Assembly (NCBI GenBank): GCA_008638375.1
Contig: CM018032.1
Span: forward strand, 8,311,001-8,375,000
Source: Nyssa sinensis
Lineage: Eukaryota; Streptophyta; Magnoliopsida; Cornales; Nyssaceae
Length of the DNA stretch: 64,000 nt
Direction: 5' to 3'
The notes beneath the pieces are model-generated. The model was not told the origin of the DNA, did no database searches, and was given only the letters and a program-made list of their open reading frames with translations. Numbering within the stretch: position 1 is the stretch's first letter; every line of letters starts with the position of its first letter. The position numbers and the translations under genes are program-made. Shown here one piece after another: positions 36,601 to 46,933 of the stretch.

Positions 36601-39080
36601 ACTGCAAGAAGGGGAGTCCTTTTGGGGGACCTTTTCCCAGAATTCCTCAATGGCCTAGTGAACGGCCTTGTACCCATTAGGCATCAGGTCCAAGTCTACT
36701 GCCACCCTCGTTTTTCCCTTCTTTGAAACCTTTGGAGCCGATGAGGGAGCAGGCTCAGAAATCGTTATGCCTTTCTTGGGCGAGGCAAAGGTGGGCTCCT
36801 TGGTCACTGCGCCTTTCTTGGTTGACGCAAGAGAAGGAGAGGCAGAAGGCACTGCCCTTTTTTGGGTAGTGCGGTAAAGGAGGGGACGACAGTAGTTTTC
36901 TTCTTCTTCTTCGAGGAAGGGTCAGCAGGAGGGGTGGGATTCGCCACCCTTTTCTTCTTTGACGAGCCCCAATTGACAAAGACAGATTGCATGACGTCTT
37001 CAACAACGTTCTTATTTTTTGGGGCCATTGGGTTGCTCGACTGAAGGATGACTCTGTAATCTCTGTTTTTGGTCTGAAGAAGCCTACCGTACTGCTCCTT
37101 GAGAACAGGTGTAAAGGACGGCCTCTTGTTAACACTTTTAGCTACACAAAATGTACAACAACAACGATCAATTAAACAATAGTAAGGGCAAGAACAGAAA
37201 CAAAAATTACAAAAGAAGGGGGGTCTCACCCATGAACCCCGTGCTCTGAGGGAATGTAGAAATCTGATCCTCAAGGTCTGCCACCTCCCATCCTCCACTA
37301 ACGAAAAAATATCGATTTTTCTAAGATTTGTTGGAGGACAGCACAAATGACAGAGGTCTGAAACCATTATCAAAGGACATGTAGTAGAGGTTCTCCGACC
37401 TCATATACTTGAGATCCATTTTACTACGGATCAAATCTAGAGAGACGTCTACATTGTTCATACAACCCAAAGTAAAAACCCTAACATGTGTCTCCAACTG
37501 TTCAAATTCAGGTCGGCAGGGCAAAGGTTAAACCAACAGAAGAACTCCCTAAGTAATTTGGGAAAAGGAATACGCAACCTTATTTCAAACCAAGGAGTAT
37601 AAACGCAGATCTCGCCTTCCCTAATATTTGAAGGACGATCCAGGGCATCAAGAGCCCTAAGGACGACATCTTGATGAAAATTGAATTCCTTCTTTATGCT
37701 ATTTAACCAGAAAGAGGTCACGATGCTCTGCCCCTCTTCCCTTTGGGAGAGCTGGCTAGAGACCTCTCCCTTTTTATTCCTAGGCTCTAGGAAAACGTTT
37801 ACAATCTTAACCTCAGGGCTAAAACGGGTCTCTTCCGACCTGGTCCCCAAGGAACTACTATCCCTAATAAGGGTTTGGGACGAAGCATAAGCTTCCGAAA
37901 GACTCCCTGAACCACTGCCAACACCAGAAGATGCAGTAGAGATAGACATTTCTAAAGAACAATCAGGAAATAAGAAAAATAAGAGGGTGAAGAAGAAAAT
38001 GAGCACAGTCGAACCCGAGACAAGGGAGGAACCTTGAACGACAGACGATCTTCACAGCTTGACCTTCTGGCTCGATAATAGCGAATTGTTTCTTTCTTCC
38101 AAATACAAGAGGAACAGTAAAAAGGGCTTATGAAGCTCCACTCCCTCTTTATATACATTCGAAAAATAGAGGCCACCAAGGCGAACCGTCGCGACGGTTG
38201 CAAGAAATGATGGCCTTGGGAGCCCAAAAATCGACTGCGCAATAAATGACGCGCCAGCAGCCGTCTTGAAAAATGAGACGACAACACGCGTGACTTTTCG
38301 GAGGCTCGTAAACCTGAGTTATGCCACAAGCTCAAACTAAAGCTTGGGAGGGAGTAACTGATATACCACAAAGTGACAAGACCAATCATCACTTGACACG
38401 TATACCTACAGTTCAGCTCGTGCTTGGCCAATTCAGCTCATGCTCGGCCATTCAGAGCAGACCTACAAAACTTAAGGGGCCGAGCACATACCTCCAAAAC
38501 CGATGTACATTCTTGCAGAACTTACAAGTCCGAACACAGACCTTCAGAGTAACACTCCGCTATTCAGAGCTCATCACTGCCTTAACATCTGCTAAGCAGA
38601 GAATAAGGAAACAGTCTTTTACAAGGAAACCACCACACGTGGTTATCTCTATTTGATACAATATCCAACACGGTAACTGCTATCTCCGATGATCGAATCC
38701 CTACTTTCATGACTCCAAATCCTAATCGACTTAGGAGAGTCACCACCTATAAATTAAACCCTAAAGGTACTCTTTATTTCCTATGCTCATCATTTGGCTT
38801 TCATTACAGTCTTCCAATTCAGTTTTATTAACTTAAGCATCGGAGCAGCTACCGTCGGAGCCAATCCGGTGGTCCTCTGATCTTATTCTTTGAGTATTCT
38901 TCAGGGAGCCGAGCTCAGATTACACGTGGGCCAAAAAGTGCAGCATCAATTTTTTTGCATTACTTATACCTAAATACACATTGAAAAGATAAAGATAAGG
39001 GAAATTTGTGGTACTGAGGCTTATCCGTTGTTACTGGTATTTGATTTTAGGATAACGGTTCAACCTGGTCAAGCATCTAG
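27662..39080 (+). CDS. Small unrecognised three-exon gene with gypsy copy B in its last intron
   Basis: Proposed exons: 27662-27811 (50 codons), 28050-28106 (19 codons), 39051-39080 (9 codons and TAG). All junctions are phase 0 and the frame stays open, giving 78 residues. The exon 2 acceptor (TTCTTACAG) and donor (CAG-GTAAAA) and the exon 3 acceptor (TTGATTTTAG) are good; the exon 1 donor (GTCGGT) is weak. The N-terminus is basic (RQKRRMSKKP, a possible nuclear signal), followed by MPPFLYLDIDGPKTLTFPP and a polar tail. I do not recognise the family. Without the 10.2-kb element the last intron would be about 730 bp. The upstream copy of exon 3 is cut by another element. Alternatives: a gene remnant, or unrelated chance frames. 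Confidence 0.42.
28741..29329 (+). repeat. 5' LTR of gypsy copy B
   Basis: 589 bp, starting TGATATACTAC and ending GTGCAGCATCA. A sense TATA-like TATAAATT lies at 29129-29136. It differs from the 3' LTR at many sites, so the insertion is old. Confidence 0.92.
29333..29350 (+). other. Primer-binding site of gypsy copy B
   Basis: TGGCGTCGTCTGTGGGAA starts 3 nt after the LTR. TGGCGCCGTC-type sites are usual in plant Tat-lineage elements; here one C has become T. I do not assign the tRNA. Confidence 0.75.
29409..31036 (+). pseudogene. Gag of gypsy copy B, with stops
   Basis: From the ATG at 29409 the N-terminal region and capsid core lie in one frame, broken at about 29544 (TAA), 29913 (TAG) and 30609 (TAG); TGA near 30804 also interrupts the downstream part. 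The core at 29925-30611 has the Retrotrans_gag pattern (VPKFTPYDGTGDPGDHFSHY, then ALKWFHHLPPNSVTSF). The nucleocapsid at about 30864-30912 reads YSDFHKDRGHTTNTC, a zinc-knuckle in which Ser stands where the first Cys is expected. It would form the particle shell. Not functional now. Confidence 0.82.
31203..31715 (+). pseudogene. Aspartic protease region of gypsy copy B
   Basis: The active-site motif VDTGSSTNILF begins near 31326, followed by a typical retropepsin fold pattern and IIGRPWLHEMGAV (about 31555-31590). A TGA at 31314-31316, where Arg (CGA) is expected, cuts it from the upstream frame. It would process the Gag-Pol polyprotein. Confidence 0.8.
31716..32822 (+). pseudogene. Reverse transcriptase of gypsy copy B
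   Basis: Open from 31944 to 32744. Motifs in order: WRVCVNYTDLNKACPKD (about 32200-32250), SFMDAYSGYNQI (about 32311-32346), and the catalytic box YIDDML (about 32506-32523). TAG codons at about 31893 and 32742 stand where Gln is expected. This is the polymerase that would copy the element RNA into DNA in the particle. Confidence 0.88.
32823..33839 (+). pseudogene. RNase H of gypsy copy B, two frameshifts
   Basis: Two bases are missing near 33045 relative to copy A and one base near 33614, so the frame changes twice. Catalytic acids are visible at YTDGLS (about 33352), EAEYEAFILG (about 33470) and SSDSQLVV (about 33540). It ends at the TAG (33837-33839) shared with copy A. Confidence 0.82.
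33918..34983 (+). pseudogene. Integrase of gypsy copy B
   Basis: The zinc-binding H-H-C-C region lies at 33990-34160 but is cut by a TGA at 34057-34059. The core has MDIIGPLPKA (34218) and VSDNGTQF (about 34397). The catalytic Glu is on NRTILNALKKR (about 34516). An extra T near 34644 shifts the frame before the C-terminal domain, which ends at a TAG at 34981-34983 shared with copy A. No insertion at the site where copy A holds the solo LTR. Confidence 0.85.
35096..35240 (+). repeat. 30-bp tandem repeat array, about 5 copies (gypsy copy B)
   Basis: Units start at 35096, 35126, 35156, 35186 and 35216 (last partial). Same unit and position as the nine-copy array of copy A. Confidence 0.93.
35241..35995. 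other. Noncoding 3' region of gypsy copy B
   Basis: Aligns with 3826-4585. It contains the same direct pair of TTAAGCTC...GGTTAGCTCC motifs at about 35480-35590. No gene seen. Confidence 0.6.
35996..37949 (-). pseudogene. Antisense gene of gypsy copy B (plant gypsy-type aORF), broken
   Basis: Start codon at 37947-37949. Exon 1 reaches 37230, intron 37142-37229 (88 bp, GTGAGA...TGTAG), exon 2 36547-37141, intron 36473-36546 (74 bp, GTAATG...TGCAG), exon 3 to about 35996. Exon 1 matches the plant 'putative gypsy type transposon' domain; the run WLNSIKKEFNF, IPFPKLLREFFCWF, LNSWRHMLGF is the recognisable part. Near 37470 the frame shifts. Exon 2 contains Lys-rich stretches. Exon 3 is a coiled coil (about 36090-36450) with an Asp-rich tail. 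A TAG near 36656 replaces a Gln codon. It is transcribed towards the 3' end of pol, so its RNA would be antisense to the sense transcript. No known enzymatic motif. Confidence 0.68.
38148..38155 (-). promoter_or_regulatory. TATA box for the antisense gene of copy B
   Basis: Minus-strand TATATAAA lies about 200 bp upstream of the antisense start codon, just inside the 3' LTR boundary. It is conserved at 6731-6738 and again in the duplicated unit at 7767-7774. Confidence 0.55.
38342..38358 (+). other. Polypurine tract of gypsy copy B
   Basis: GCTTGGGAGGGAGTAAC directly precedes the TGATATACC of the 3' LTR. In copy A the G run has expanded to 9 and 14 bases. Confidence 0.75.
38359..38948 (+). 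repeat. 3' LTR of gypsy copy B
   Basis: 590 bp, TGATATACC to CAGCATCA, followed by the target-site repeat ATTTT. Sense TATA-like TATAAATT at 38748-38755. Confidence 0.92.
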
Positions 39081-39871
39081 CAGTGGACTACTGCAACATC
39101 AAACATAGTGGCTTGGCTTTTGCTCCTTTTTGTTGTTGACATGGCGATTTAGTCTATGCTACATACGTGCATTGGCACATAATATATATGATGGATCAAG
39201 ATATATATATATATATATATATAGTAAATGTAATAGCTGTTTTAAGGGCTTTTTATGTCGATGTGCCATGGGATTGGTGTCTATTATGGCCTTAAATTAA
39301 ATATATAAAGATTGTTATGTATGTTTTGTTATGGGTAATTTCATTGGTTTTCAAAAAAGATATCAATAAGCTCCATTACATTGGGGATAGCAGAGTTCAA
39401 GTCTTATTTAATAAACCCGTCACATAGTGTAACGGTATTTATCATTTTAATATTTTATAAAATTTATTATATTACTAAAATCATAAAAATTGTCACACGA
39501 ACTTGTAAAATAGCTTCTCCTAAGGAGAGGCATGTGGGGTTGGGTTGGGGTGGGTAACTTGTAATTAAGAAGATATTTTCTTTTTCTTTTTAGATATAAA
39601 TTTGGACATCTAAAATTTGGACTCTCTAAACCCAATTCCCCTTGGTTCACGAGAAGCTTTGCTATATGTCTTTTGCAATTATTTGTTTATTAGTAAAGAA
39701 AATATGCACACATTTTATAAACATAAAATGAAGATAGCAGTAGAATGATCGAATCTATGTTACTTAAATATGGATAATAAAAAAAAAATATTGTAGTTAT
39801 GAATTGAAAGCATGGACTAAATTAAAAACCAATTCGTTACTTTGTTTAAACTATATATCCTTATAATAAAT

Positions 39872-39906
<35 letters not shown>

Positions 39907-40318
39907 TTCAAAATGCATATTTGAGTATAAATTTAAACAAATATCTATACTGAAGCTGTTCAAATGTACATATCAGCATCCTGAATACATTCACTGTTCA
40001 GTGAAGTTACAACACACACACACAGATACGTACATATACACACAAAATATGTACATGGTGGGTTCATGCAGGCTAGGCTGGCTACATTGTTCAAGAATTG
40101 CATGATCTTAATTTGAATGGTTGGTGATCTTAGAGGAAAGTTGCAAATTGAAGGTGTAGCTCAAGCAATGGACTTTCACTCTTTCACCACCCATATAGTG
40201 GATACGTAAATTGGATGTCATCATGTCACACTCTTGATCAAGAAAAAGAAGGCTTTCAAAATCAAAGAGAAGCTTGGGTGTGGCTGCTGACCATTTTCTC
40301 TGGTTATCTTGCAAAATC

Positions 40319-40358
<40 letters not shown>

Positions 40359-41004
40359 TGCAAATAAAATACACACACACACATATATATATAAAGGAAG
40401 TTGTTATTTTCTGATTTCTCGACAGGCATTTCTTTATAATGACAGGTCACTGTTATGTTAACTGCACTTAAAACTCTATTTTTATGCTTTCTGTGAGCCA
40501 CACAAGTGAATTTCAAGTCCTTTTCTACTTCAATCGAGACGCCAGAAGCCCCCATTTGGCTCTGCTAACTTACTTCCTAGAGGAGACACGTTAAGGCATA
40601 TACATATACATATACATATACATATGCATATGTACACACAACTGCTGAATTTAAATTAAAACTCGGGGTTGTCTCAAATCACATCCATCCCAAAAGTCAT
40701 GGACCCATATTTCACAAATAAAATCCTAAGAGTTTCAATTTTTGCTATAATTGATGGATGCAATTCATCGACACACATCACACCCTTGTGTGAGTTACAA
40801 GTGTAAATCACATCACGAAAGCATCCCCTCAACAACATTAAACTCAATTACATTGCAGAAATCAAAACTTTACGGATGACTAAAATGCGCATGCCACAGT
40901 GGCATAAAACTAATTGGCCTTATCATTGTCATTATTTATATCAGTGGATACAGACTACAAAGTGACAAGAGATCGATGAAACCGAATGTCGCTCACACAA
41001 GTAT
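39081..41004. other. Intergenic DNA downstream of SWEET copy B
   Basis: Aligns with 17169-19058. No gene seen. Microsatellites at 39203-39223, 39873-39902 (TA)n and 40320-40392 (CT, CA, TA). The end near 41004 should carry the SWEET 3' UTR. Confidence 0.7.
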
Positions 41005-42904
41005 CTAAACTTGTCTGTCTTGCGATGGATGGGTGATCGATTGCTTCTCCTGGGGGTGGGGCTTGCCGAGCCCCATCTCCATTGACCCATCACTGGTGCT
41101 GCTGGCTTTCTTGGTCTCGCCCTTGTTGTCGCGGTAAATGGCATACAAGATCAGCTGCGCTGCCCCCAACCCGCACCCAAAACCATTAGGTACCTGTAAC
41201 ACCGTAGCCATGATTCATCAGGACAAGGCAATATGGGACTTCTTGACACCGTAACAAAATTTTAATTCTGTTAAATTTTTTTTTAGAGTATTTTTGGTAT
41301 TTCATATTATTTTTCTGTTGTCCTAATTCTATATATTTATAATTGAGGAGCTGTATCTCATTATAATTTGTAACTCTTTCAAATTACAGTGAAACCGTAG
41401 CAATAGTGGATGTAGCCCGATTTTGAAATAAATCACGTAAATTTTTGTATTCTTGTGTGTGCATGTGATTTTAGATTTGTTTTTTTGTTTTCTTTCGTGA
41501 CTTACCGATCCTAATTAGGTGATTATATTCTAACAAATCGTGCTTGAAATGAATAGTGATCAAACTGAATTCATCAATAATTTAATCAATTAGAAAGGCT
41601 TTGCTAGTAGAGTGATGTTATTCATAACTGATTTTTTTTTAATTTTTAAAAGTAATAATATTATAAGCTCAAATTTATATGAGACATAGTATTTTAACAT
41701 TTGAATGACCAAAAAATTAAAAATAAAGTGGTTGGATGCTAGGCCTAAAATAGCTTGTCTCATATAAACTTGAATTTATATTAACATTGTCCAAAAATAC
41801 TGTGTATAAAAGATTTTTACAATAGATTTTTCTACTTCTAAATACAAACAAATAATCTCACATGCATTTATTATAGCGTATTCCATTATCTTCGTATTTA
41901 GGAGTGAGAAAATTTATTGAAAAAATCTGTTCTCAAAAAATTTATTGAGAACAGATTTTTTCAATAAATTCTCTCCCTGTTGAACAAAAATAAGTAGTCT
42001 CATATGTATTTGTTATAAGAAAGCCACTATCTCTATGAATATACTGTTAGGAGAGAAAATCCTATCATAAATTATAAATGAATATGAGACCATTCCTTTG
42101 TGTTTAAAATGAAAAAATTTATTGAGAAAAATTCCTTTATCATAGTATTTTTATTCTTGTTATTTAGGATGCACCCTTATTAAGCTCTGAAAAGTGAAAT
42201 ATAATTGATATATAATCCCAAATGTGTTTGTAATGAAAAATTGGGAGAGGTATGATTGAGATATATATAGTCAAATTTATCACTATGCTGGGAAGGATTT
42301 TATATATCACAAGGGTATTCTTGTCACTTAAAAATTTAGTCCCATTTACTCTTATTATTTAATTTATACACCCAATCTTCTCCTGGATTTGATTAATTCA
42401 TGGTTATTTTTTTCGGATAATGCTATTAAAAGCTTGTTTGTATGTGAAATGAGAGTCTTATTCATTAAATATTTTAAAAATAAATATAAATTTAAATATT
42501 AAAATAACTATGATAAATAATACTTCAATCCCTAAAATATAGAAACGAACTTTTAATAGCATTAAATTTTTTTTTCCGGTGGACTAGTTAATTGGATAAC
42601 ATAACATTCAGTCAGTTAACAAGATGATCACCCCTATGACCAAAACCCCAAGTAGATTAAAGTGCCCCCCCAAAAAAAATGTGAAATAGTAAAAGTAAAA
42701 ACCCCTAATTAATGCAAAGTAGAACTACTCACAGCAACAAAAGGGTCCTTTCCGAGCAGCCCATATATGAACCAGGATGTACCACATAAGAAAACGAACA
42801 GTGACAAGAAGAATGGCATGAACTCCACACTCTTTGTTTTGATCACAATCCTCTGCACGTTTATGGATATACTAACTCTGTTAATCTCTATACACACACA
42901 CACA

Positions 42905-42935
<31 letters not shown>

Positions 42936-45205
42936 ATGTGATACCCCTCTAATTCACTAAACGATCAAACACATTTTTCAAGATAATTTTTACAAGCACA
43001 GAAATAAAAATGAAGTGCAAAAACCTAATGTCTCGGACAGAATGGTTATCCTGTCCAAAAAAAATTTACTTTGAAAGAGCAATATAGTGCAAAACTTGGC
43101 ATAATTGCCAATATTTTGGACCAGAATCATCTAACCCGTGCCAGAAGCATGGTACAGTGTCATGAGCACCATGGCTTGAACCAATTTTATAAGGCTTTGA
43201 CCATTCAAGTTACAATGATTTTAAGTGATAACAGAATTTAAAAGTAGAGTTGTAAAACGAATCAAACTGTTTGAGTTTGACTCATCATCGGTTCAATTCG
43301 AGCTTCGTTTTAGATTGGTTAGGAAATAAACAAGATAAATTTAAACATATTTTAAATTTGTTAATTTGTTAAGCTTAACTAGAGTTGGACTTAATAAATT
43401 AATAAGTAATTTAATATTATTTAAAAAAATCAAGATATTTGAGTTTTGTTTCACCTCGATTCAAACAAATTAATAAGATAAGTTTGAAGATAATTTAAAA
43501 CTCGTTTATTTTAAAAAACTTAAACTTAAACAACACAGCTGAGTTCTTTTGACTTATTTACAATCTTACGAGAGGCATGCCGGTATAAAATAATGGGTTT
43601 AGAGCTTACCATGATTGACAGAGGCGAAGCATACATGATAATGGAGAAGATAGTGGCAGCAAAACCACAGAAGAGCTTCCTCTTGTTGCCGTGGAGCGCA
43701 AAGAGGGAAACAAAGGCAACGGCTGAGAATACAGCGAGCACAAAAGTGAAGAGTCCGAAGATCTTCCGCTTCTCCTTATTTGGTGCAAATATCAGAAAGA
43801 TCAGCACATAGATTAACTCAATGGCTGCACCTGTGCCATTGATTGTTGACACCAAGATGTTGTGTGGGGACACAAAAGGAAGTCCGTACCTGTTCCATTC
43901 ATACAAGAGTATATCAGTAAATTAGCATATATCTGGAGGGCAAAAATGGATCAAAAATTGGTATATTACACTAACATTTTTTTGATATTTTTAATAATTA
44001 TAAATTTTTTTTATGAGATTTGTGAAATGATAACATTTCTTATTTTTACTGTTATAAATGCTTCCCTTCCAGCAAATTTTGTTTTAAAATGATAAAATTA
44101 TTTTTTTCATAATTATTTTTTTTGTAATTTTTAAAAATTTTGACCCATTTATCTAACTTTTTTTTCATTTTTAAATAAATATTAATTTAAATCTTCTTTT
44201 ACCTAAAAAATATAAGTTATTTATCTAAAATTTATTTTTATATAAAATGAAAAAATTATTTAATTTTTTTAAAATTTGTGAAAATTAAAAAAATATAAAT
44301 AAATAAATAAAATGTATAGCTTTATCATTTTAAACAAATTTAGGTTAGGAAAAAAGTGTTTGTAGTTTGTCAACAAAAAAAAATAAAAGAAATTGGTATC
44401 ATTTCAAAGTTTTTAAAGATTTTCAAAAGCGACCAGAGACATATCGAATACCACACGACGTGCGGTGTTCTTCCAACCGTTGAAACAATTTAAAAAAATT
44501 TCACCACCCGCTGAAACAATTTTAAAAAAAAAACAGTAATGTTACATGTTCCATCTTCACAGATCACCGGACAAATTATAACGGCATTTGTCATGTCACT
44601 GTCACACTAATAATTTCAACCAAAAAAAAAAAAAAAGGCCTTGCAATGCACGTCAAGTGGACTAAAAAGATAAAATGTGTATCATTGCTATTTCATAAAA
44701 TTTAGAAAATTAAAATTTACTGTACACAAATATTTATATATATATATATAAAATTTAGAAAATTAAAATTTACTGTACACAAATATTTATATATATATAT
44801 ATATATATATTCATTCATTTGGGTAAAGGAACAGAAGATAATTTAATGAAACGATATTAACAGGAAAGGTTAGGGGTATGAAAGTAAAACAAAAATTCAG
44901 AGGGAGTTTAATAGAGAAGTTTGAAAGACGCATACCAAGCAGAAAGCAAGCAGTTGAGCAAGGTCATCACGTACGGAATGCCTGAGAACTGCTCTGTAGA
45001 TTTGTTTATGACGATCCTTTTGAATGTAATCCTACAATTAAATTAATAAAAAACTAGTTAATCAAGATTAAATGTTGATCAAGTGATTTTAATAACCCTT
45101 TTGAAGAAAAGAGAAATGGAGAATTAAATTCAGTTTAAATATTTTGGCCACTGAACTAGTGAACATGAGCTTCTCGGATAACTCTTTTGAAGAAAAAGTA
45201 AAAAC

Positions 45206-45243
<38 letters not shown>

Positions 45244-45370
45244 GTAGAATGGTAAATATAAACAACCAGCACTTTGGAAATTTCAGAAACCATTTAAACT
45301 CAACTTCTGCACAAAAGAATCATCGATACGTTCATGTCATATGTACATGTATGTCTGATGTGTGTGTGTG

Positions 45371-45415
<45 letters not shown>

Positions 45416-45676
45416 GTTACAATGGTGCCAAGAAGAGGAACAGAGCAGTAGCATTTCCTGTTGCAGAAACAGAAGCAGTGTGAATTGAAATCAAAATCCC
45501 AACAAAGTCTGATGAATTGAAATTGAAACCAAAAAAAAAAAATTTCTTTCAAGAAAATAAATTACAGAGAAATGAAATAGGGAGAGGAAACAGAGAAAAA
45601 CCGAATCACTACTCTGAAAAAAAAAAAAAAAAGACCCACCAAAAATTCCAAAAACGAAATGCAGAGTATCACCCAT
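41005..45676 (-). CDS. SWEET1: SWEET1-like bidirectional sugar transporter, copy B
   Basis: Same six-exon structure as copy A: 45640-45676, 45421-45457, 44936-45031, 43610-43889, 42733-42852, 41005-41193; total 759 nt, 252 residues. All splice sites are GT-AG; the intron 2 donor is GTAACC rather than GTAAGC as in copy A. Two MtN3/saliva domains, seven membrane helices, and the conserved Pro24/44/146/163, Asn74, Trp177 and Asn193 are intact. Relative to copy A I count five base changes, of which two alter the protein (Gly233, Gln238, both in the cytosolic tail). Introns are shorter: no 280-bp duplication in intron 2 and no 250-bp segment in intron 5. The promoter region is not interrupted by a transposon as in copy A, so this may be the better-regulated copy; that is inference. 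Confidence 0.93.
41906..41973. repeat. Inverted repeat (hairpin) in intron 5 of SWEET copy B
   Basis: Arms 41906-41935 and 41946-41973 are complementary over 28 bp apart from a 2-base bulge, with a 10-nt loop. Copy A has a single arm at the same place (about 20184-20220), so the second arm is an inverted duplication private to copy B. Confidence 0.88.
44699..44802. repeat. 52-bp tandem duplication in intron 3 of SWEET copy B
   Basis: The segment AAATTTAGAAAATTAAAATT through a (TA)n run occurs twice. Copy A has it once (about 22877-22930). Confidence 0.8.
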
Positions 45677-45837
45677 GTCTTCAGTCTTCTTCAGTGAATA
45701 AAAGAAAATTAACCGAACAAAACCAGATCAAGAAACACTCCAAGAAAGGTGGAAACTTGAAACTACAGAGAATTTGAAACACAGGCTTCTTTCACAGAAT
45801 GGTATTGAGACGAGGGAGGAAACCACCAAGAGAGAGG

Positions 45838-45845
45838 TTTATATA
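45838..45845 (-). promoter_or_regulatory. TATA box of SWEET copy B
   Basis: TATATAAA on the minus strand, about 162 bp upstream of the start codon, in the same context as copy A. An upstream (TA)n tract lies at 45862-45894. Confidence 0.7.
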
Positions 45846-45860
45846 GAGATAAAAAGATAG

Positions 45861-45899
<39 letters not shown>

Positions 45900-46933
45900 T
45901 GTCATTATTGGTATTGCTCGGGTAATTTGAATTTGGCTTCTCACACTTCTGTCGCACTCTCCTGTGGTACTTTCTCGAACGTCTTCTCTGTAAAACGCGT
46001 TAAATGCCAATCGAAACAAGTTTAAATGGCATGAGTGATTTTTTTTTTTTTTTTTTGCGATTTATAGTAATTACATTAATTTTTTTTATTTTACAAAATA
46101 ATATATAAAAATTTTTTTTATTATTTTTTTTAAATAACAAAAATGTCTATTTTATTTATTTATTTTTATATTTTTTCAATTTGACCAATTTATTCTATTT
46201 TTTTAAATATTTTAAATTTTTATTTCAAAATAAATTTAAGGTAATAACTTATTTTTATTTTATATAAAAATAATTTAAGATTATTATCAATATTTAATTA
46301 AAAAATGAAAAAAAATTGGCCAAGATTTAAAAAATTAAAAAATAAAATAAAAGGGGTTGTTTTGTCATTTTTTAAAAAAAATTAATATGAGAGAGGTATT
46401 TGTATATCATTTTATAAAGTAAAGAAGATCAATGTAATTTCAGAAATTTCAAAAGAGATCAGTATAATTGTCATAAATTTCAGAAAATGTCAATATAATT
46501 TATCCTTATTTTTTAAAACTAGGAATGTTAAATATAACTAATTTTTTACCCTATTTTTTTTATATTTTAATTAGATTTAGGTACATTTACTAAAACTGAT
46601 TTTTTATTTAATTATTTTAATGCCAAGTTATTTTTACTCTCATTTGTTTTTGGTAATTGCACTCTAAAAAATATAATTTTTATTGTTAAAAATTTATTTT
46701 TTAGAATTTAAATATAGAAAAGGGAGTATGAACAATTTTTTTTTTTTTGTTTCTTAAAAAAGATAACAAATCTCACATGCATTTATTATAATAGATTCTA
46801 TTTATCTGAATAATGTTAAATAAAACAAATTGTCTTATATAATTTTTTATTCTTATACATTAGAGAATGAAATTCACAAGAATTTATTTAAATAAATTTC
46901 ACTATTTTATGTCTAAAATTGAAAAAAAAAAAT
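45846..46933. other. Upstream region of SWEET copy B and right edge of the segmental duplication
   Basis: Similarity to copy A runs through the promoter to about 46,034. It skips the Mutator-like insert present only in copy A and resumes from about 46,050 to about 46,520. The segment 46055-46510 is AT-rich, with TTTCAGAAATTTCAAAAGAG-type motifs like the arms of Mutator-like elements, so it may be an older relic. No gene seen. Confidence 0.6.

Larger units (their letters stand above)
28741..38948 (+). mobile_element. Ty3/gypsy Tat/Retand-like element, copy B (complete, decayed)
   Basis: 10,208 bp with LTRs at 28741-29329 and 38359-38948, TGATATAC...GCAGCATCA termini, and target-site duplication ATTTT (28736-28740 and 38949-38953). 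Order: LTR, primer site, gag, protease, RT, RNase H, integrase, 30-bp repeat array, antisense gene, polypurine tract, LTR. RT before integrase gives Ty3/gypsy. Every sense ORF is broken by stops or frameshifts, so it cannot move on its own. It is a segmental copy of the element at 1-8571, not an independent insertion, because both lie next to the same host sequence. Confidence 0.92.

Noticed and set aside
28741..38948. Independent insertion of gypsy copy B
   Set aside because: The ATTTT target site and the host sequence after the 3' LTR are the same as for copy A, which is better explained by segmental duplication.
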